This document shows, in pieces, positions 1-8,301 of a DNA stretch of 44,111 nucleotides. The notes beneath the pieces are model-generated. The model did no database searches and was not told where the DNA came from. It saw only the letters and a list, made by a program, of their open reading frames with translations. Source of the stretch: an uncultured Bacteroidota bacterium (GTDB lineage Bacteria; Bacteroidota; Bacteroidia; Bacteroidales; P3); assembly GCA_902783595.1 (NCBI GenBank), contig CACZRR010000035.1, positions 1 to 44,111 of the forward strand, read 5' to 3'. Both the position numbers and the translations under genes were made by a program. Positions within the stretch are counted from its first letter, which is position 1; each line of letters opens with the position of its first letter.

Positions 1-26
1 CTCTTGTGCTTTTTGCAGGAAGGCAA

Positions 27-863
27 TCAATATTTGTAGAAGCCTTCGCCGGTCTTGCGGCCGAGGAGGCCGGCGCGTACCATCTTGCGGAGCAGGGGGT
101 GGGGACGATACTTGGGATCGCCGAACTCTTTGTAGAGCACCTCCATGATGGCGAGGTTGACGTCGTTGCCGATGAGGTCGGCAAGAGCGAGGGGCCCCAT
201 GGGGTGGTTGGCGCCGAGCATCATGCATTTGTCGATATCTTCTGCCGAGGCGATACCATCGGCGAGGATGCCCACAGCCTCATTGATCATGGGGATGAGG
301 ATGCGGTTGACGACGAAGCCGGGAGCTTCCTTGACCTCTACGGGCTGTTTGCCGATGGAGGCGGCGAGGTCGATGACGCACTTGCACACCGCGTCGCTGG
401 TGAGCTGTCCGCGTATCACCTCGACGAGGGCCATGCGGTCGGCGGGATTGAAGAAATGCATGCCGATGAACTGAGCGGGGCGCTTTGTGCATGCGGCGAT
501 CTCGGTGATGGAGAGGCTGGAGCTGTTGGTGGCGAAGATGGTCTCGGGTTTGCAGATGCCGTCGAGTTCGGTGAAGACATCCTTTTTGAGCTGCATCTCC
601 TCCACGGCAGCCTCGATGACGAGGTCGGCGTCGGCGAAGGTGGCGTAGTCGGTGGTGGTGGAAATGTTAGCCATGATGGCGTCGACGGCTTCCTGGGTCA
701 TCTTGCCTTTCTCTACGAGTTTGCCGTAGCCCTTGCTGATGGAGGCCATGGCCTTGTCGATGCTGCCCTGAGTGCGGCTCTTCATGACGACGGGCATCTT
801 GGTGGCGAAGGCTTTGACGATACCCTTGGCCATGGTGCCGGTTCCGATAATGCAGATTTTCAT
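27..863 (-). CDS. hbd: 3-hydroxybutyryl-CoA dehydrogenase
   Basis: Interconverts acetoacetyl-CoA and 3-hydroxybutyryl-CoA in the cytoplasm, a step of butyrate-type metabolism. The 278-aa length is normal for the family. The Rossmann glycine motif is at residues 7-14 (GTGTMAKG). Expected catalytic positions are Ser115, His136 in GMHFFNP, Glu148 and Asn186 in APGFVVN. The end of the second beta strand reads K-S-R-T (28-31), where NAD-dependent homologues carry an Asp, so NADP(H) preference is inferred. It lies downstream of crt on the same strand, separated by a spacer made of 7- and 9-bp repeats. The ATG start follows that spacer. The family call is firm; the cofactor is inference. Confidence 0.95.
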   Translation of the reverse strand: MKICIIGTGTMAKGIVKAFATKMPVVMKSRTQGSIDKAMASISKGYGKLVEKGKMTQEAVDAIMANISTTTDYATFADADLVIEAAVEEMQLKKDVFTELDGICKPETIFATNSSSLSITEIAACTKRPAQFIGMHFFNPADRMALVEVIRGQLTSDAVCKCVIDLAASIGKQPVEVKEAPGFVVNRILIPMINEAVGILADGIASAEDIDKCMMLGANHPMGPLALADLIGNDVNLAIMEVLYKEFGDPKYRPHPLLRKMVRAGLLGRKTGEGFYKY

Positions 864-1036
864 AATGTTTGAAAAATTTAGGGTTATAAAAAAATATGTT
901 TTAGGTTTGAGGTTTGAGGTTTTACGTTTTAGGTTTTACGTTTTTGGTTTTAGAGGTTTTAGAGGATTTAGAGGTTTTAGAGGTTTTAGAGGTTTTAGAG
1001 GTTTTAGAGGTTTGACGTTTTATGTTTAAGGTTTGA
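864..1036. repeat. crt-hbd spacer: 7-bp and 9-bp tandem arrays
   Basis: From 897 to 1036 the spacer is tiled without gaps. Seven heptads (897-945, consensus [GCT]GTTT[TG]A) are followed by seven nonads (946-1008, GGTTTTAGA, one unit GGATTTAGA). Four more heptads (1009-1036) follow. The total is 49+63+28 = 140 bp, and the last unit abuts the crt stop codon at 1037-1039. Each nonad equals the heptad GGTTTTA plus GA. Bases 864-896, nearest the hbd start, are AT-rich and not repetitive. No hairpin terminator or promoter was recognised. Confidence 0.95.
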
Positions 1037-1813
1037 TTATTCGCCTTTGAATTCGTATTTGCCTTTGGTGAGGAACGCTTTCATGCCCTCTTTTTGGTCG
1101 GAGGTGTTGAAGCAGAGGCCGAAGGCGCGGTTTTCGAAAGCTATGGCCTCTTCGGCGGGCATGTCGTAGCAGGTGTTGATGCATAGTTTGGCGGCGCGTA
1201 CGGCGAGGGGTGCGTTGTTGGCGATTTGGTTGGCGATGTCGATGGCGTGGTCGAGGAGTTCGGCTTGAGGGTAGACGGCATTGACGAGGCCAATGCGGAG
1301 GGCTTCGTCGGCCTTGATATTCTTGCCGGAGAAGATGAGCTGTTTGGCTATGCCCATGCCCACGAGACGTGCCAGGCGCACGGTGCCGCTGAAACCGGGT
1401 ATGATACCGAGGCCAACCTCGGGTTGTCCGAAGCGTGCGTTGTCGGAGCATATACGGATGTCGCAAGCCATCGCCAGTTCGCATCCGCCGCCGAGGGCGA
1501 AACCGTTGACTGCGGCGATGACGGGGCAGGGGAGTGTCTCGATGCGGCGGAAGACGGTGGCGCCTTTTTTGCCGAACGTCTCGCCTTGCTGGGCGCCGAG
1601 GGAGGCCATCTCGCTGATGTCAGCGCCGGCCACGAAGCTCTTCTCGCCGTCGCCGGTGATGATGAGGCAGCGGAAATTGGCGGCCTCGAACTCGTCGAGG
1701 TATTCATCTATTTCGCCGAGGATGGTGCTGTTGAGAGCGTTGAGGCTCTTGGGGGCGGAGATAGTCATGATGGCAATGTTGCCATGTTCTTGTATTTTCA
1801 GGTGTTGGTACAT
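1037..1813 (-). CDS. crt: Enoyl-CoA hydratase / crotonase (3-hydroxybutyryl-CoA dehydratase)
   Basis: Hydrates crotonyl-CoA or dehydrates 3-hydroxybutyryl-CoA, and is the natural partner of the hbd product just downstream. The protein is 258 aa, a typical crotonase length. The oxyanion-hole segment AGADI is at residues 62-66. The second is GGGCELA at 108-114. The two catalytic glutamates are Glu112 and Glu132 (in GQPEVGLG), 20 residues apart as in rat enoyl-CoA hydratase. A TAnnTTTG-type -7 box lies about 20 bp before the ATG. It is transcribed divergently from leuS. Specificity for C4 substrates is inferred from the hbd neighbour. Confidence 0.93.
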   Translation of the reverse strand: MYQHLKIQEHGNIAIMTISAPKSLNALNSTILGEIDEYLDEFEAANFRCLIITGDGEKSFVAGADISEMASLGAQQGETFGKKGATVFRRIETLPCPVIAAVNGFALGGGCELAMACDIRICSDNARFGQPEVGLGIIPGFSGTVRLARLVGMGIAKQLIFSGKNIKADEALRIGLVNAVYPQAELLDHAIDIANQIANNAPLAVRAAKLCINTCYDMPAEEAIAFENRAFGLCFNTSDQKEGMKAFLTKGKYEFKGE

Positions 1814-1832
1814 AATAATTGTTTTGAGGCGA

Positions 1833-1840
1833 CAAAAGTA
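1833..1840 (-). promoter_or_regulatory. Bacteroidota-type -7 box upstream of crt
   Basis: On the minus strand the sequence reads TACTTTTG, matching the Bacteroidota -7 consensus TAnnTTTG. It lies 20 bp before the crt ATG, implying a short leader. No convincing -33 TTTG is at the usual spacing. Confidence 0.6.
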
Positions 1841-1918
1841 CGAAAAAAAAATGAAAAAAGGAGTTAATCGCTGGTAAGTTTTTTGGGGGTGGAGGGAGGG
1901 GGGAAGATGCGACGAGAT

Positions 1919-1962
1919 GGGAGCGGACTGGGAGCGGACTGGGAGCGGACTTGGAGCGAGGT
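1919..1962 (+). repeat. 11-bp tandem array, GGGAGCGGACT x3 plus a degenerate unit
   Basis: Three perfect 11-bp units at 1919-1929, 1930-1940 and 1941-1951 are followed by a degenerate fourth (1952-1962). The same unit occurs in reverse complement at 43500-43532, and a relative at 20219-20262. This lies in the 331-bp crt/leuS divergent spacer (1814-2144). That spacer also holds two -7 boxes, G-rich tracts near 1885-1903 and 2063-2081, and a 9-bp array; I see no gene in it. Confidence 0.95.
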
Positions 1963-2039
1963 TGGTGGGGGCGTTGAAAATGAGGAGGTTGTAGATTGTT
2001 AAAATTTTGTTAAAAGGAGGGAGGGAGCGGGCCTGGAAG

Positions 2040-2066
2040 TTTTAGAGATTTTAGAGAATTTAGAGG
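2040..2066 (+). repeat. 9-bp tandem array, TTTTAGAGA family
   Basis: Three 9-bp units at 2040-2048, 2049-2057 and 2058-2066 (the last is ATTTAGAGG). The unit is a rotation-related copy of the nonad in the crt-hbd spacer. It lies 31-57 bp upstream of the leuS -7 box. Confidence 0.85.
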
Positions 2067-2096
2067 GGTGGGGTGGTGGTGATATGTTTTTTTTTG

Positions 2097-2104
2097 TATA
2101 TTTG
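2097..2104 (+). promoter_or_regulatory. Bacteroidota-type -7 box upstream of leuS
   Basis: TATATTTG followed by CA fits the TAnnTTTG consensus. It ends 40 bp before the leuS ATG and is preceded by a T-tract. No clear -33 element was found at the usual distance. Confidence 0.65.
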
Positions 2105-2144
2105 CAAGATGCGGCCGAGCGATGGGCTGCAGATAACATATTGA

Positions 2145-4979
2145 ATGAATATGGATTACAATTTTAGTGAACTGGAACCGCGCTGGCAAAGATACTGGCG
2201 TGAGGAGGGTGTGTATCGTGTGACGAACGATAGTGCGAAGCCCCATTATTATGTGCTCGACATGTTTCCGTACCCTTCTGGTGCGGGTCTGCATGTGGGT
2301 CATCCGCTGGGTTATATTGCCAGCGACATTTATGCGCGCTACAAGCGTCTGCGCGGATACAATGTGCTGCATCCCATGGGTTATGATGCCTATGGGCTGC
2401 CTGCCGAGCAGTATGCCATACAGACGGGTCAGCATCCCGCTATCACCACCGAGCAGAATATTGCCCGCTACCGAGAGCAGCTGGACAAGATAGGCTTTTC
2501 TTTTGATTGGAGTCGTGAGGTGAGGACCTGCGATCCGAAGTATTACCGGTGGACGCAGTGGACCTTCATACAGCTTTTCGAGCACTACTACGACAACACC
2601 CTGCAGAAGGCGCAACCCATTGCCGCCCTTGAGGAGCGTTTTGCCCAGCGGGGCAGCGAAGGGTTGGATGCAGCCTGCTCGGAACCCCTGGCGTTCAGCG
2701 CCGAGGAATGGAAGAGCTGGGACGAGGGACGTCGTCAGCAGGTGCTGATGAACTACCGTCTGGCTTATCTTGCCGACACGTATGTGAACTGGTGTGCCGA
2801 GTTGGGCACTGTCCTCGCCAACGACGAGGTGGTGGGTGGATTGAGTGTGCGTGGCGGCCACCCCGTGGAGAGGAAGTTGATGCGCCAGTGGAGCCTGCGT
2901 ATCTCGGCTTATGCGCAGCGCTTGGTGGACGGGTTGGAGCATGTGGATTGGACTGACAGCCTGAAGGAGATACAGAGAAACTGGATAGGACGGAGTGAGG
3001 GCGCCGCCGTGTGGTTCAAGATGGATGGCGTGAAGGATGGTGAGGCGACGCAGTTCGAGATCTTCACCACCCGACCGGACACCATATATGGTGTCACCTT
3101 CATGGTGTTGTGTCCCGAGCACGAGCTGATAGACCATATCGTCAGCGACGAGCAGCGGGAGCAGGTGATGGACTATGTGGCGTGGGCGAAGAACCGTTCG
3201 GAGCGCGAGCGCCAGGCAGAGGTGAAGAAGGTGAGCGGTGTGTTCACCGGAGCCTATGCCATCAATCCCCTGACCGAGGAGAGGATACCCATCTGGGTCA
3301 GTGACTATGTGCTTGCCGGCTACGGCACGGGAGCCATCATGGCGGTGCCCGCACATGACAGTCGTGACTTCGCTTTCGCCAAGCATTTCGGTCTGCCGAT
3401 CCGCCAGGTGGTGACACAGGAAAAAGGCGTCAGCAGTGATGCCTCCGACTGGACGGAGAGCATGGACGCTAAGACAGGGTGGAGCGTGAACAGCGGCGAG
3501 GTGAGTGGCCTGAAAGTGAAGGATGCTATGGCTGCCGTGATCGACAAGATCGAGGCCATGGGTATTGGCCGCCGCACGGTGAATTTCCGTCTGCGCGACG
3601 CCATCTTCAGCCGCCAGCGTTACTGGGGCGAGCCATTCCCCATCTACTATAAAAACAATATTCCATACGTCATCCCTGCGGAGTGCCTGCCGTTGGAGTT
3701 GCCGGAGGTGAGCGACTTCAAACCTACCGCCACCGGCGAGCCGCCGCTCGGTCACGCACAGAAATGGGCCTGGGACGTGAAGCACCGCTGTGTGGTCGAC
3801 AAGGCTTTGATCGACAACCTTACCGTCTTCCCCTTGGAGCTGAGCACCATGCCGGGCTTTGCCGGGTCCAGCGGATATTATCTGCGCTACATGGATCCGA
3901 ACAACGACGAACGCTACTTCTCGGAGCAGGCCGTGAACTACTGGCAGAACGTCGACCTTTATGTCGGCGGCGCCGAACACGGCACCGGACACCTCATCTA
4001 TGCCCGTTTCTGGAACAAGTTCCTGTTCGACCTCGGTATGGCCGCGAAGGAAGAGCCTTTCCAGAAGCTCATCAACCAGGGCATGATACAGGGCCGCTCG
4101 AACTTCGTCTACAGAAACAAGGCCGACAACGGCCTCTTCATCTCGAAAGGCTTGATTAAGGATATGGCCGACGTGACGCCCATCCATGTCGACATCAACA
4201 TCGTCGACAACGATGTTCTCGACACCGACCGTTTCCGCGCCTGGCGGCCGGAGTTCGCTGATGCGCGTTTCGAACTCGAGGACGGCAAGTACATCTGTGG
4301 CTGGGAGGTCGAGAAAATGAGCAAGAGCATGTTCAACGTGCAGAACCCCGACGACCTTGTGGCCCGCTACGGCGCCGACACGTTGAGGCTCTATGAGATG
4401 TTCCTCGGTCCTGTGGAGCAGGCCAAACCGTGGGATACAGGAGGCATAGAGGGCGTGCACCGCTTCCTGAAGAAGTTCTGGCGCCTGGGAGTGAATGCCA
4501 CCGACGACGGCGAGGGCACCAAATCCGAGCTGAAAGTGCTGCACCAGACCATCAAAAAGGTCACCGACGATATAGAGCGTTTCTCGTTCAACACCAGCGT
4601 GTCGACCTTCATGATCGCCACCAACCAGCTCATCGACATGGGCTGCCGTCACCGCGCCGTGCTGCGGCCGCTGGTAGTGCTGATAGCGCCTTTCGCACCC
4701 CACATCGCCGAGGAGCTGTGGCACCAGCTGGGCGGCGACGGCACAGTGTGTGATGCCGCCTGGCCGCAGCTGGACGAGAGCTTCCTCGTGGAAGACAGCG
4801 TGAAGTATCCCGTGCAGTTCAACGGCAAGATGCGCTTCACCATCGAAGTGCCTGCCGCCGCCACACAGCAGGAGGCTATGGAGGCCGTAAAGGCCGCCCC
4901 CGAGAGCGCCAAGTGGCTCACCGGCGAGCCCCGCAAGGTCATCTTCGTACCCGGTAAGATTATAAACATTGTGCTATAA
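2145..4979 (+). CDS. leuS: Leucyl-tRNA synthetase
   Basis: Charges tRNA-Leu in the cytoplasm; class I aminoacyl-tRNA synthetase of 944 aa. The HIGH-type signature is HVGH at residues 50-53 after PYPSGAGL. The KMSKS loop is at 724-728. Between them lies the CP1 editing domain, with the segment [15 protein letters not shown]. The C-terminal anticodon-binding region ends at the TAA at 4977-4979. ATG 2145 was chosen; ATG 2151, two codons on, is an alternative. It is first in a plus-strand run and is followed 17 bp later by nusB. Confidence 0.98.
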   Translation: MNMDYNFSELEPRWQRYWREEGVYRVTNDSAKPHYYVLDMFPYPSGAGLHVGHPLGYIASDIYARYKRLRGYNVLHPMGYDAYGLPAEQYAIQTGQHPAITTEQNIARYREQLDKIGFSFDWSREVRTCDPKYYRWTQWTFIQLFEHYYDNTLQKAQPIAALEERFAQRGSEGLDAACSEPLAFSAEEWKSWDEGRRQQVLMNYRLAYLADTYVNWCAELGTVLANDEVVGGLSVRGGHPVERKLMRQWSLRISAYAQRLVDGLEHVDWTDSLKEIQRNWIGRSEGAAVWFKMDGVKDGEATQFEIFTTRPDTIYGVTFMVLCPEHELIDHIVSDEQREQVMDYVAWAKNRSERERQAEVKKVSGVFTGAYAINPLTEERIPIWVSDYVLAGYGTGAIMAVPAHDSRDFAFAKHFGLPIRQVVTQEKGVSSDASDWTESMDAKTGWSVNSGEVSGLKVKDAMAAVIDKIEAMGIGRRTVNFRLRDAIFSRQRYWGEPFPIYYKNNIPYVIPAECLPLELPEVSDFKPTATGEPPLGHAQKWAWDVKHRCVVDKALIDNLTVFPLELSTMPGFAGSSGYYLRYMDPNNDERYFSEQAVNYWQNVDLYVGGAEHGTGHLIYARFWNKFLFDLGMAAKEEPFQKLINQGMIQGRSNFVYRNKADNGLFISKGLIKDMADVTPIHVDINIVDNDVLDTDRFRAWRPEFADARFELEDGKYICGWEVEKMSKSMFNVQNPDDLVARYGADTLRLYEMFLGPVEQAKPWDTGGIEGVHRFLKKFWRLGVNATDDGEGTKSELKVLHQTIKKVTDDIERFSFNTSVSTFMIATNQLIDMGCRHRAVLRPLVVLIAPFAPHIAEELWHQLGGDGTVCDAAWPQLDESFLVEDSVKYPVQFNGKMRFTIEVPAAATQQEAMEAVKAAPESAKWLTGEPRKVIFVPGKIINIVL

Positions 4980-4996
4980 ACGATACAATCAAATAG

Positions 4997-5956
4997 ATGT
5001 TAAGTCGACATTTTTTACGCTGTAAGGTGTTGCAGACCCTCTATTCGGGTCGCTATGAGAATCTTGATGCGCTGACCCTGGCGCACAATTTCGACTACCA
5101 TGTGGGACATTTGAATCAGTTGGGCATCCTGCAGCTTGCTCTTCTTCCCGCCATTGTCCTCAGCGCCCGTGAGGTGCTCGAAGACGGCAAGAAGAAATAC
5201 CACCGCACCCACGAGGATGAGAACCCCAACATGCGGATGGTGGAGAACAGTTTCATCAGGAGGATGACCGACAACTACGAGTTCAAGAAGCACCTCGCCG
5301 AGTGGGGCGGCTGCTGGGACACGCACAGCGACTTGGTGCGCGAGACCTTCCTCGATCTGCGTACGCGCGACTTCTACCGCGACTACCTCGCCAACCCCGA
5401 GGAGGGCTTCGCCGTCGACAAGGATTTTGCCATCAACCTCTTCCGCTATCTCATGAACCGTGAGGCGCTGGTGACGGTGCTCGCCGAGCGCAGCCTGCTA
5501 TGGGAGGACGATTTCGAGCAGATAGCGCAATACAATTTCATGATGCTCAAGGGCCTCGAGGAGCAAGCAATGGACGAGGCTATGCAGTGGCCCTTGATGT
5601 ACGACCGCCGCCGCGAGAAGGACGAGGAGGATATGTCCTTCGCCCGCCAGCTGCTGCGTGCCGCCTTGAGTTGCAAAGAGGAGGCCGAAGGCCTCATCCG
5701 CCAACACCTGCAGGGGTGGGAATTCGAGCGTGTGAGCCCCATGGATGTGCAGCTCATCATCATGGCTGTCGCCGAGCTCGTCTCCTGCCCCTCGATACCG
5801 GAGAAGGTGACGGTGGACGAATATATAGAGCTGTCGAAGGAGTTCAGCTCCGAGCGCAGCCGCCTGTTCATCAACGGCATCCTCGACAAGCTGATTCTCG
5901 ACCTGCGTTCGCAGGGCCGCATACAGAAAAGCGGCAGGGGGCTGGCTGAGTTATGA
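4997..5956 (+). CDS. nusB: Transcription antitermination factor NusB, N-terminally extended
   Basis: NusB binds boxA RNA with NusE (ribosomal protein S10) in rRNA antitermination. The recognisable NusB fold is in the C-terminal part, about residues 195-305. It includes FARQLLRAALSCKEEAEGLI and a final segment with SERSRLFINGILDKL. At 319 aa it is about twice the size of E. coli NusB. The first half starts LSRHFLRCKVLQTLYSG and looks like a diverged, extended NusB-like helical region, as known in Bacteroidota. Its stop overlaps the start region of the next gene. Confidence 0.9.
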   Translation: MLSRHFLRCKVLQTLYSGRYENLDALTLAHNFDYHVGHLNQLGILQLALLPAIVLSAREVLEDGKKKYHRTHEDENPNMRMVENSFIRRMTDNYEFKKHLAEWGGCWDTHSDLVRETFLDLRTRDFYRDYLANPEEGFAVDKDFAINLFRYLMNREALVTVLAERSLLWEDDFEQIAQYNFMMLKGLEEQAMDEAMQWPLMYDRRREKDEEDMSFARQLLRAALSCKEEAEGLIRQHLQGWEFERVSPMDVQLIIMAVAELVSCPSIPEKVTVDEYIELSKEFSSERSRLFINGILDKLILDLRSQGRIQKSGRGLAEL

Positions 5957-5985
5957 TGTATGGTTTATCAGTTTTTGATCGTTTT

Positions 5986-6426
5986 ATGAAAAAAGTTTTT
6001 CTTCTTGTATCTGTATTGCTGTTGGCGGCATGTGGCGGCGGCCAGCGTGGCGACCTCGATGTCGACCTCATCGGCAATCCACAGAGCGCCGCAGGCTACG
6101 ACACCCACGGCGCGATGCCTGTCATCACCTTCGACCACGATCTCCACGACTTCGGGCGCCTCTCGGCAGGCGAGAGCATCAGCTACAGCTTCCATTTCCG
6201 CAACACCGGCTCCGCCGACCTCATCATCACCTCCGCGTCGGCCACCTGCGGCTGTACCGTCGCCAGCTACCCCAAGGAGCGCATCGCCCCCGGCGGCGAG
6301 GGCTACGTGACGGTCACCTTCAAGTCCGCCGGTAAAGCAGGTCAGCAGTATCAGGAGGTGACGCTGATGACCAATGCCCAACCGGCCACCACAACCCTGC
6401 GCATCACAGCCCGCGTGGGAGCGTGA
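5986..6426 (+). CDS. DUF1573-domain lipoprotein
   Basis: A 146-aa secreted lipoprotein. I chose ATG 5986 over the in-frame ATGs from 5953 because translation from it gives a clean lipoprotein signal (MKKVFLLVSVLLLAAC, lipobox LAAC, Cys16). Mature residues about 45-140 form an immunoglobulin-like DUF1573 domain, with the typical stretch FHFRNTGSADLIITSASATC followed by GCT. The function of DUF1573 proteins is unknown. It lies between nusB and yajC, probably co-transcribed. Confidence 0.88.
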   Translation: MKKVFLLVSVLLLAACGGGQRGDLDVDLIGNPQSAAGYDTHGAMPVITFDHDLHDFGRLSAGESISYSFHFRNTGSADLIITSASATCGCTVASYPKERIAPGGEGYVTVTFKSAGKAGQQYQEVTLMTNAQPATTTLRITARVGA

Positions 6427-6463
6427 CTATCTCTGAATGCTAATTCTTAAATCCTATATTATT

Positions 6464-6769
6464 ATGACAAATCTTGCAATTTTACTTCAAGCTCAGGGCC
6501 AGGGAGGCATGGGCGGCGGACTGATCTGGATCATCCTCATCTTTGTCGTCATGTGGTTCCTCATGATGCGTCCCCAGCGTAAGAAAGAAAAAGAGGAACG
6601 CAAGTTCCGCGAAGCGCTGCAGAAGGGCGATCGCGTCATCTTCTCCGGCGGCATCTACGGCAAGGTGCACGAGGTGGGTTCCACCACCGTCGATGTCGAG
6701 GTCAGTGGCGGCGTCATCCTTACGGTAGAGAAAAACATGATCCAGCCCGCACCTGAGGACAAGAAGTGA
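6464..6769 (+). CDS. yajC: Preprotein translocase accessory subunit YajC
   Basis: YajC associates with the SecDF part of the Sec translocon in the inner membrane. The 101-aa form starting at ATG 6464 is preferred over an upstream in-frame ATG at 6437, because it puts a short glycine-rich stretch right before the single membrane helix (about residues 20-36, GLIWIILIFVVMWFLMM). The family RPQRKKEKE motif follows, then the small beta domain with GDRVIFSGGIYGKV. Its stop overlaps the GTG start of the next gene by 4 bp, indicating translational coupling. Confidence 0.93.
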   Translation: MTNLAILLQAQGQGGMGGGLIWIILIFVVMWFLMMRPQRKKEKEERKFREALQKGDRVIFSGGIYGKVHEVGSTTVDVEVSGGVILTVEKNMIQPAPEDKK

Positions 6770-7713
6770 GACATTTTCTGGTCATACTGCTGTTCACGGC
6801 GTTGGCGTGGTGGGCGCTGGCGATGTCCGACTATCGCCAGACGGCGCTCAGCGTCACCGTCGAGATGCGCGGCTACGACACCACGCGCTATGCTCTCGTG
6901 CGCGCCGACACTGCCGTCACCGTCAAGGGGACCTTGTCCGGTTTCGGCAGCCTGGCGATGAGGCTGACACCCCGTCCCTTGGTCCTCGTCGTCGACGTGC
7001 CGCTGCAGAAGCGCACGGTGGCGTACGACGACAGCGGCGCTATGACCATCGCCATCTCCACCTCCGACCTCGACGAGCACCTGCATCGTCTCCTCGACCG
7101 CTACGGCCTGCGCCAGATGCAGCTGGGCGAAGACACCCTCCGCGCCACCCTCGCACAGCGCGGTCACCGCTCTTTCCACCCTTCGCTGCAGGCAGCCAAC
7201 TTCCTCTTCGCCATGGGCTATGGCCTCTATGGCGAGCCTGTGGTCGAGCCCGCCGAGGTGACCCTCTACGGCGACCCCGCGCTGCTGGCACAGGTCGACA
7301 GGGTAGGGGTGAGGCCCGTCACGGTGGCAGACATCGACACGACGGCGTCTTTCCGCCTGGCGCTCGACCCCGTATGGAAGGCCCGCGGCGACATCCGCGC
7401 CTCCTCCGACAGCATCACCGTCACGCTCCCCGTGACGTCGTTCGTCGAACGCTCCTTCTCGCTGCCCGTCGCACTCGTCGGCGCACCGCCCGACAGCAGG
7501 GTGCGCCTCTATCCCGATCATGTCACCCTCACGGCGTGGGTGGCCCACAAGGAGTTGGCAACGGTGAAGGCCGGCGACTTCGTCGTGCAGGTGCGCTACG
7601 ACGACATCCTGCGCGGCGCCGCAGCGCTGCCTGTGCGCCTCGCGCGCTTCCCCCAGGGCGTGCGTATCAGAAACCTCTCGACACACGAGGTCAAATACGT
7701 TGTGATGAAGTGA
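6766..7713 (+). CDS. YbbR-like domain protein
   Basis: A 315-aa protein with one N-terminal membrane helix (VILLFTALAWWALAM) and a large extracytoplasmic part, which by length and pattern holds YbbR-like repeats. YbbR (CdaR) proteins regulate diadenylate cyclase in Firmicutes; in Bacteroidota the role is not established and no cyclase gene is adjacent. The GTG start at 6766 is inside the yajC stop (GTGA overlap). The stop overlaps the coaE GTG start the same way. The yajC-ybbR-coaE order supports the call. Confidence 0.78.
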   Translation: MRHFLVILLFTALAWWALAMSDYRQTALSVTVEMRGYDTTRYALVRADTAVTVKGTLSGFGSLAMRLTPRPLVLVVDVPLQKRTVAYDDSGAMTIAISTSDLDEHLHRLLDRYGLRQMQLGEDTLRATLAQRGHRSFHPSLQAANFLFAMGYGLYGEPVVEPAEVTLYGDPALLAQVDRVGVRPVTVADIDTTASFRLALDPVWKARGDIRASSDSITVTLPVTSFVERSFSLPVALVGAPPDSRVRLYPDHVTLTAWVAHKELATVKAGDFVVQVRYDDILRGAAALPVRLARFPQGVRIRNLSTHEVKYVVMK

Positions 7714-8288
7714 AAAAAATAGGCATAACAGGAGGCATGGGCAGCGGCAAGAGCACCGTCGTCGCCGAGTTCCAACGACTCGGCGTGCCTGCCTTCGTCG
7801 CCGACCGCGAGGCTGCGCGCCTCTACGACGACCCCTCGTTTATATCCCTCCTGCGTCGGCAGTTCGGCGACCAGGTGATGGACCAACGCGGCGCCGTCGA
7901 CAAACGTCGGCTCGCCGACATCGTCTTTAACGACCGGGGGGCGCTGGCACGACTCAACGCCATCGTCCATCCCCGCGTGATGGACCTCTTCGACCGCTTC
8001 TGTCACGCTCACGCCGACGCCCCCTTCGTCGTCTTCGAAAGCGCCATACTCTATGAATACGGCTTAGACAAGGCGATGGATGTCGTCGTGTGTGTCTACC
8101 TCGACCTCGACGAGCGCCTGCGACGCCTGCGTCTGCGCGACGGCATCGACGACAACCGGCTCCTCCAGCGCATCGCCAACCAAGACCCCGCCGACGAGGC
8201 TGTCATGAAGGCCGACTACGTGGTGCTCAACTACGAGGGCAACCCCAGGCAGCGTCAGGTGCAGTACATCCTGGAGCATGTAGCATAA
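7710..8288 (+). CDS. coaE: Dephospho-CoA kinase
   Basis: Catalyses the last step of coenzyme A synthesis, ATP-dependent phosphorylation of dephospho-CoA. The protein is 192 aa, normal for CoaE. The P-loop GGMGSGKST is at residues 8-16. Further family features are the D-x-x-A-R segment (ADREAARLY), VHPRV, and ESAILYEYGLD. The GTG start at 7710 overlaps the ybbR stop by 4 bp. The longer in-frame open stretch upstream is only the shadow of ybbR and lacks conserved sequence. Confidence 0.95.
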   Translation: MKKIGITGGMGSGKSTVVAEFQRLGVPAFVADREAARLYDDPSFISLLRRQFGDQVMDQRGAVDKRRLADIVFNDRGALARLNAIVHPRVMDLFDRFCHAHADAPFVVFESAILYEYGLDKAMDVVVCVYLDLDERLRRLRLRDGIDDNRLLQRIANQDPADEAVMKADYVVLNYEGNPRQRQVQYILEHVA

Positions 8289-8301
8289 ATACCCCAACAG
8301 C

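Noticed and set aside
897..1036. CRISPR array or coding repeat (Phe-Arg-Gly on the plus strand)
   Set aside because: The units are 7 and 9 bp with no spacers, so this is not CRISPR. The plus-strand reading is just translated repeat.
2010..4724. A 904-codon open frame antisense to leuS
   Set aside because: leuS is certain on the other strand; high G+C codon use leaves long antisense frames open. The translated product has no recognisable domain.
6807..7709. An N-terminal extension of coaE through the ybbR region
   Set aside because: The extension is Arg/His/Pro-rich shadow translation of ybbR. The CoaE family starts at the P-loop, which the GTG at 7710 provides.
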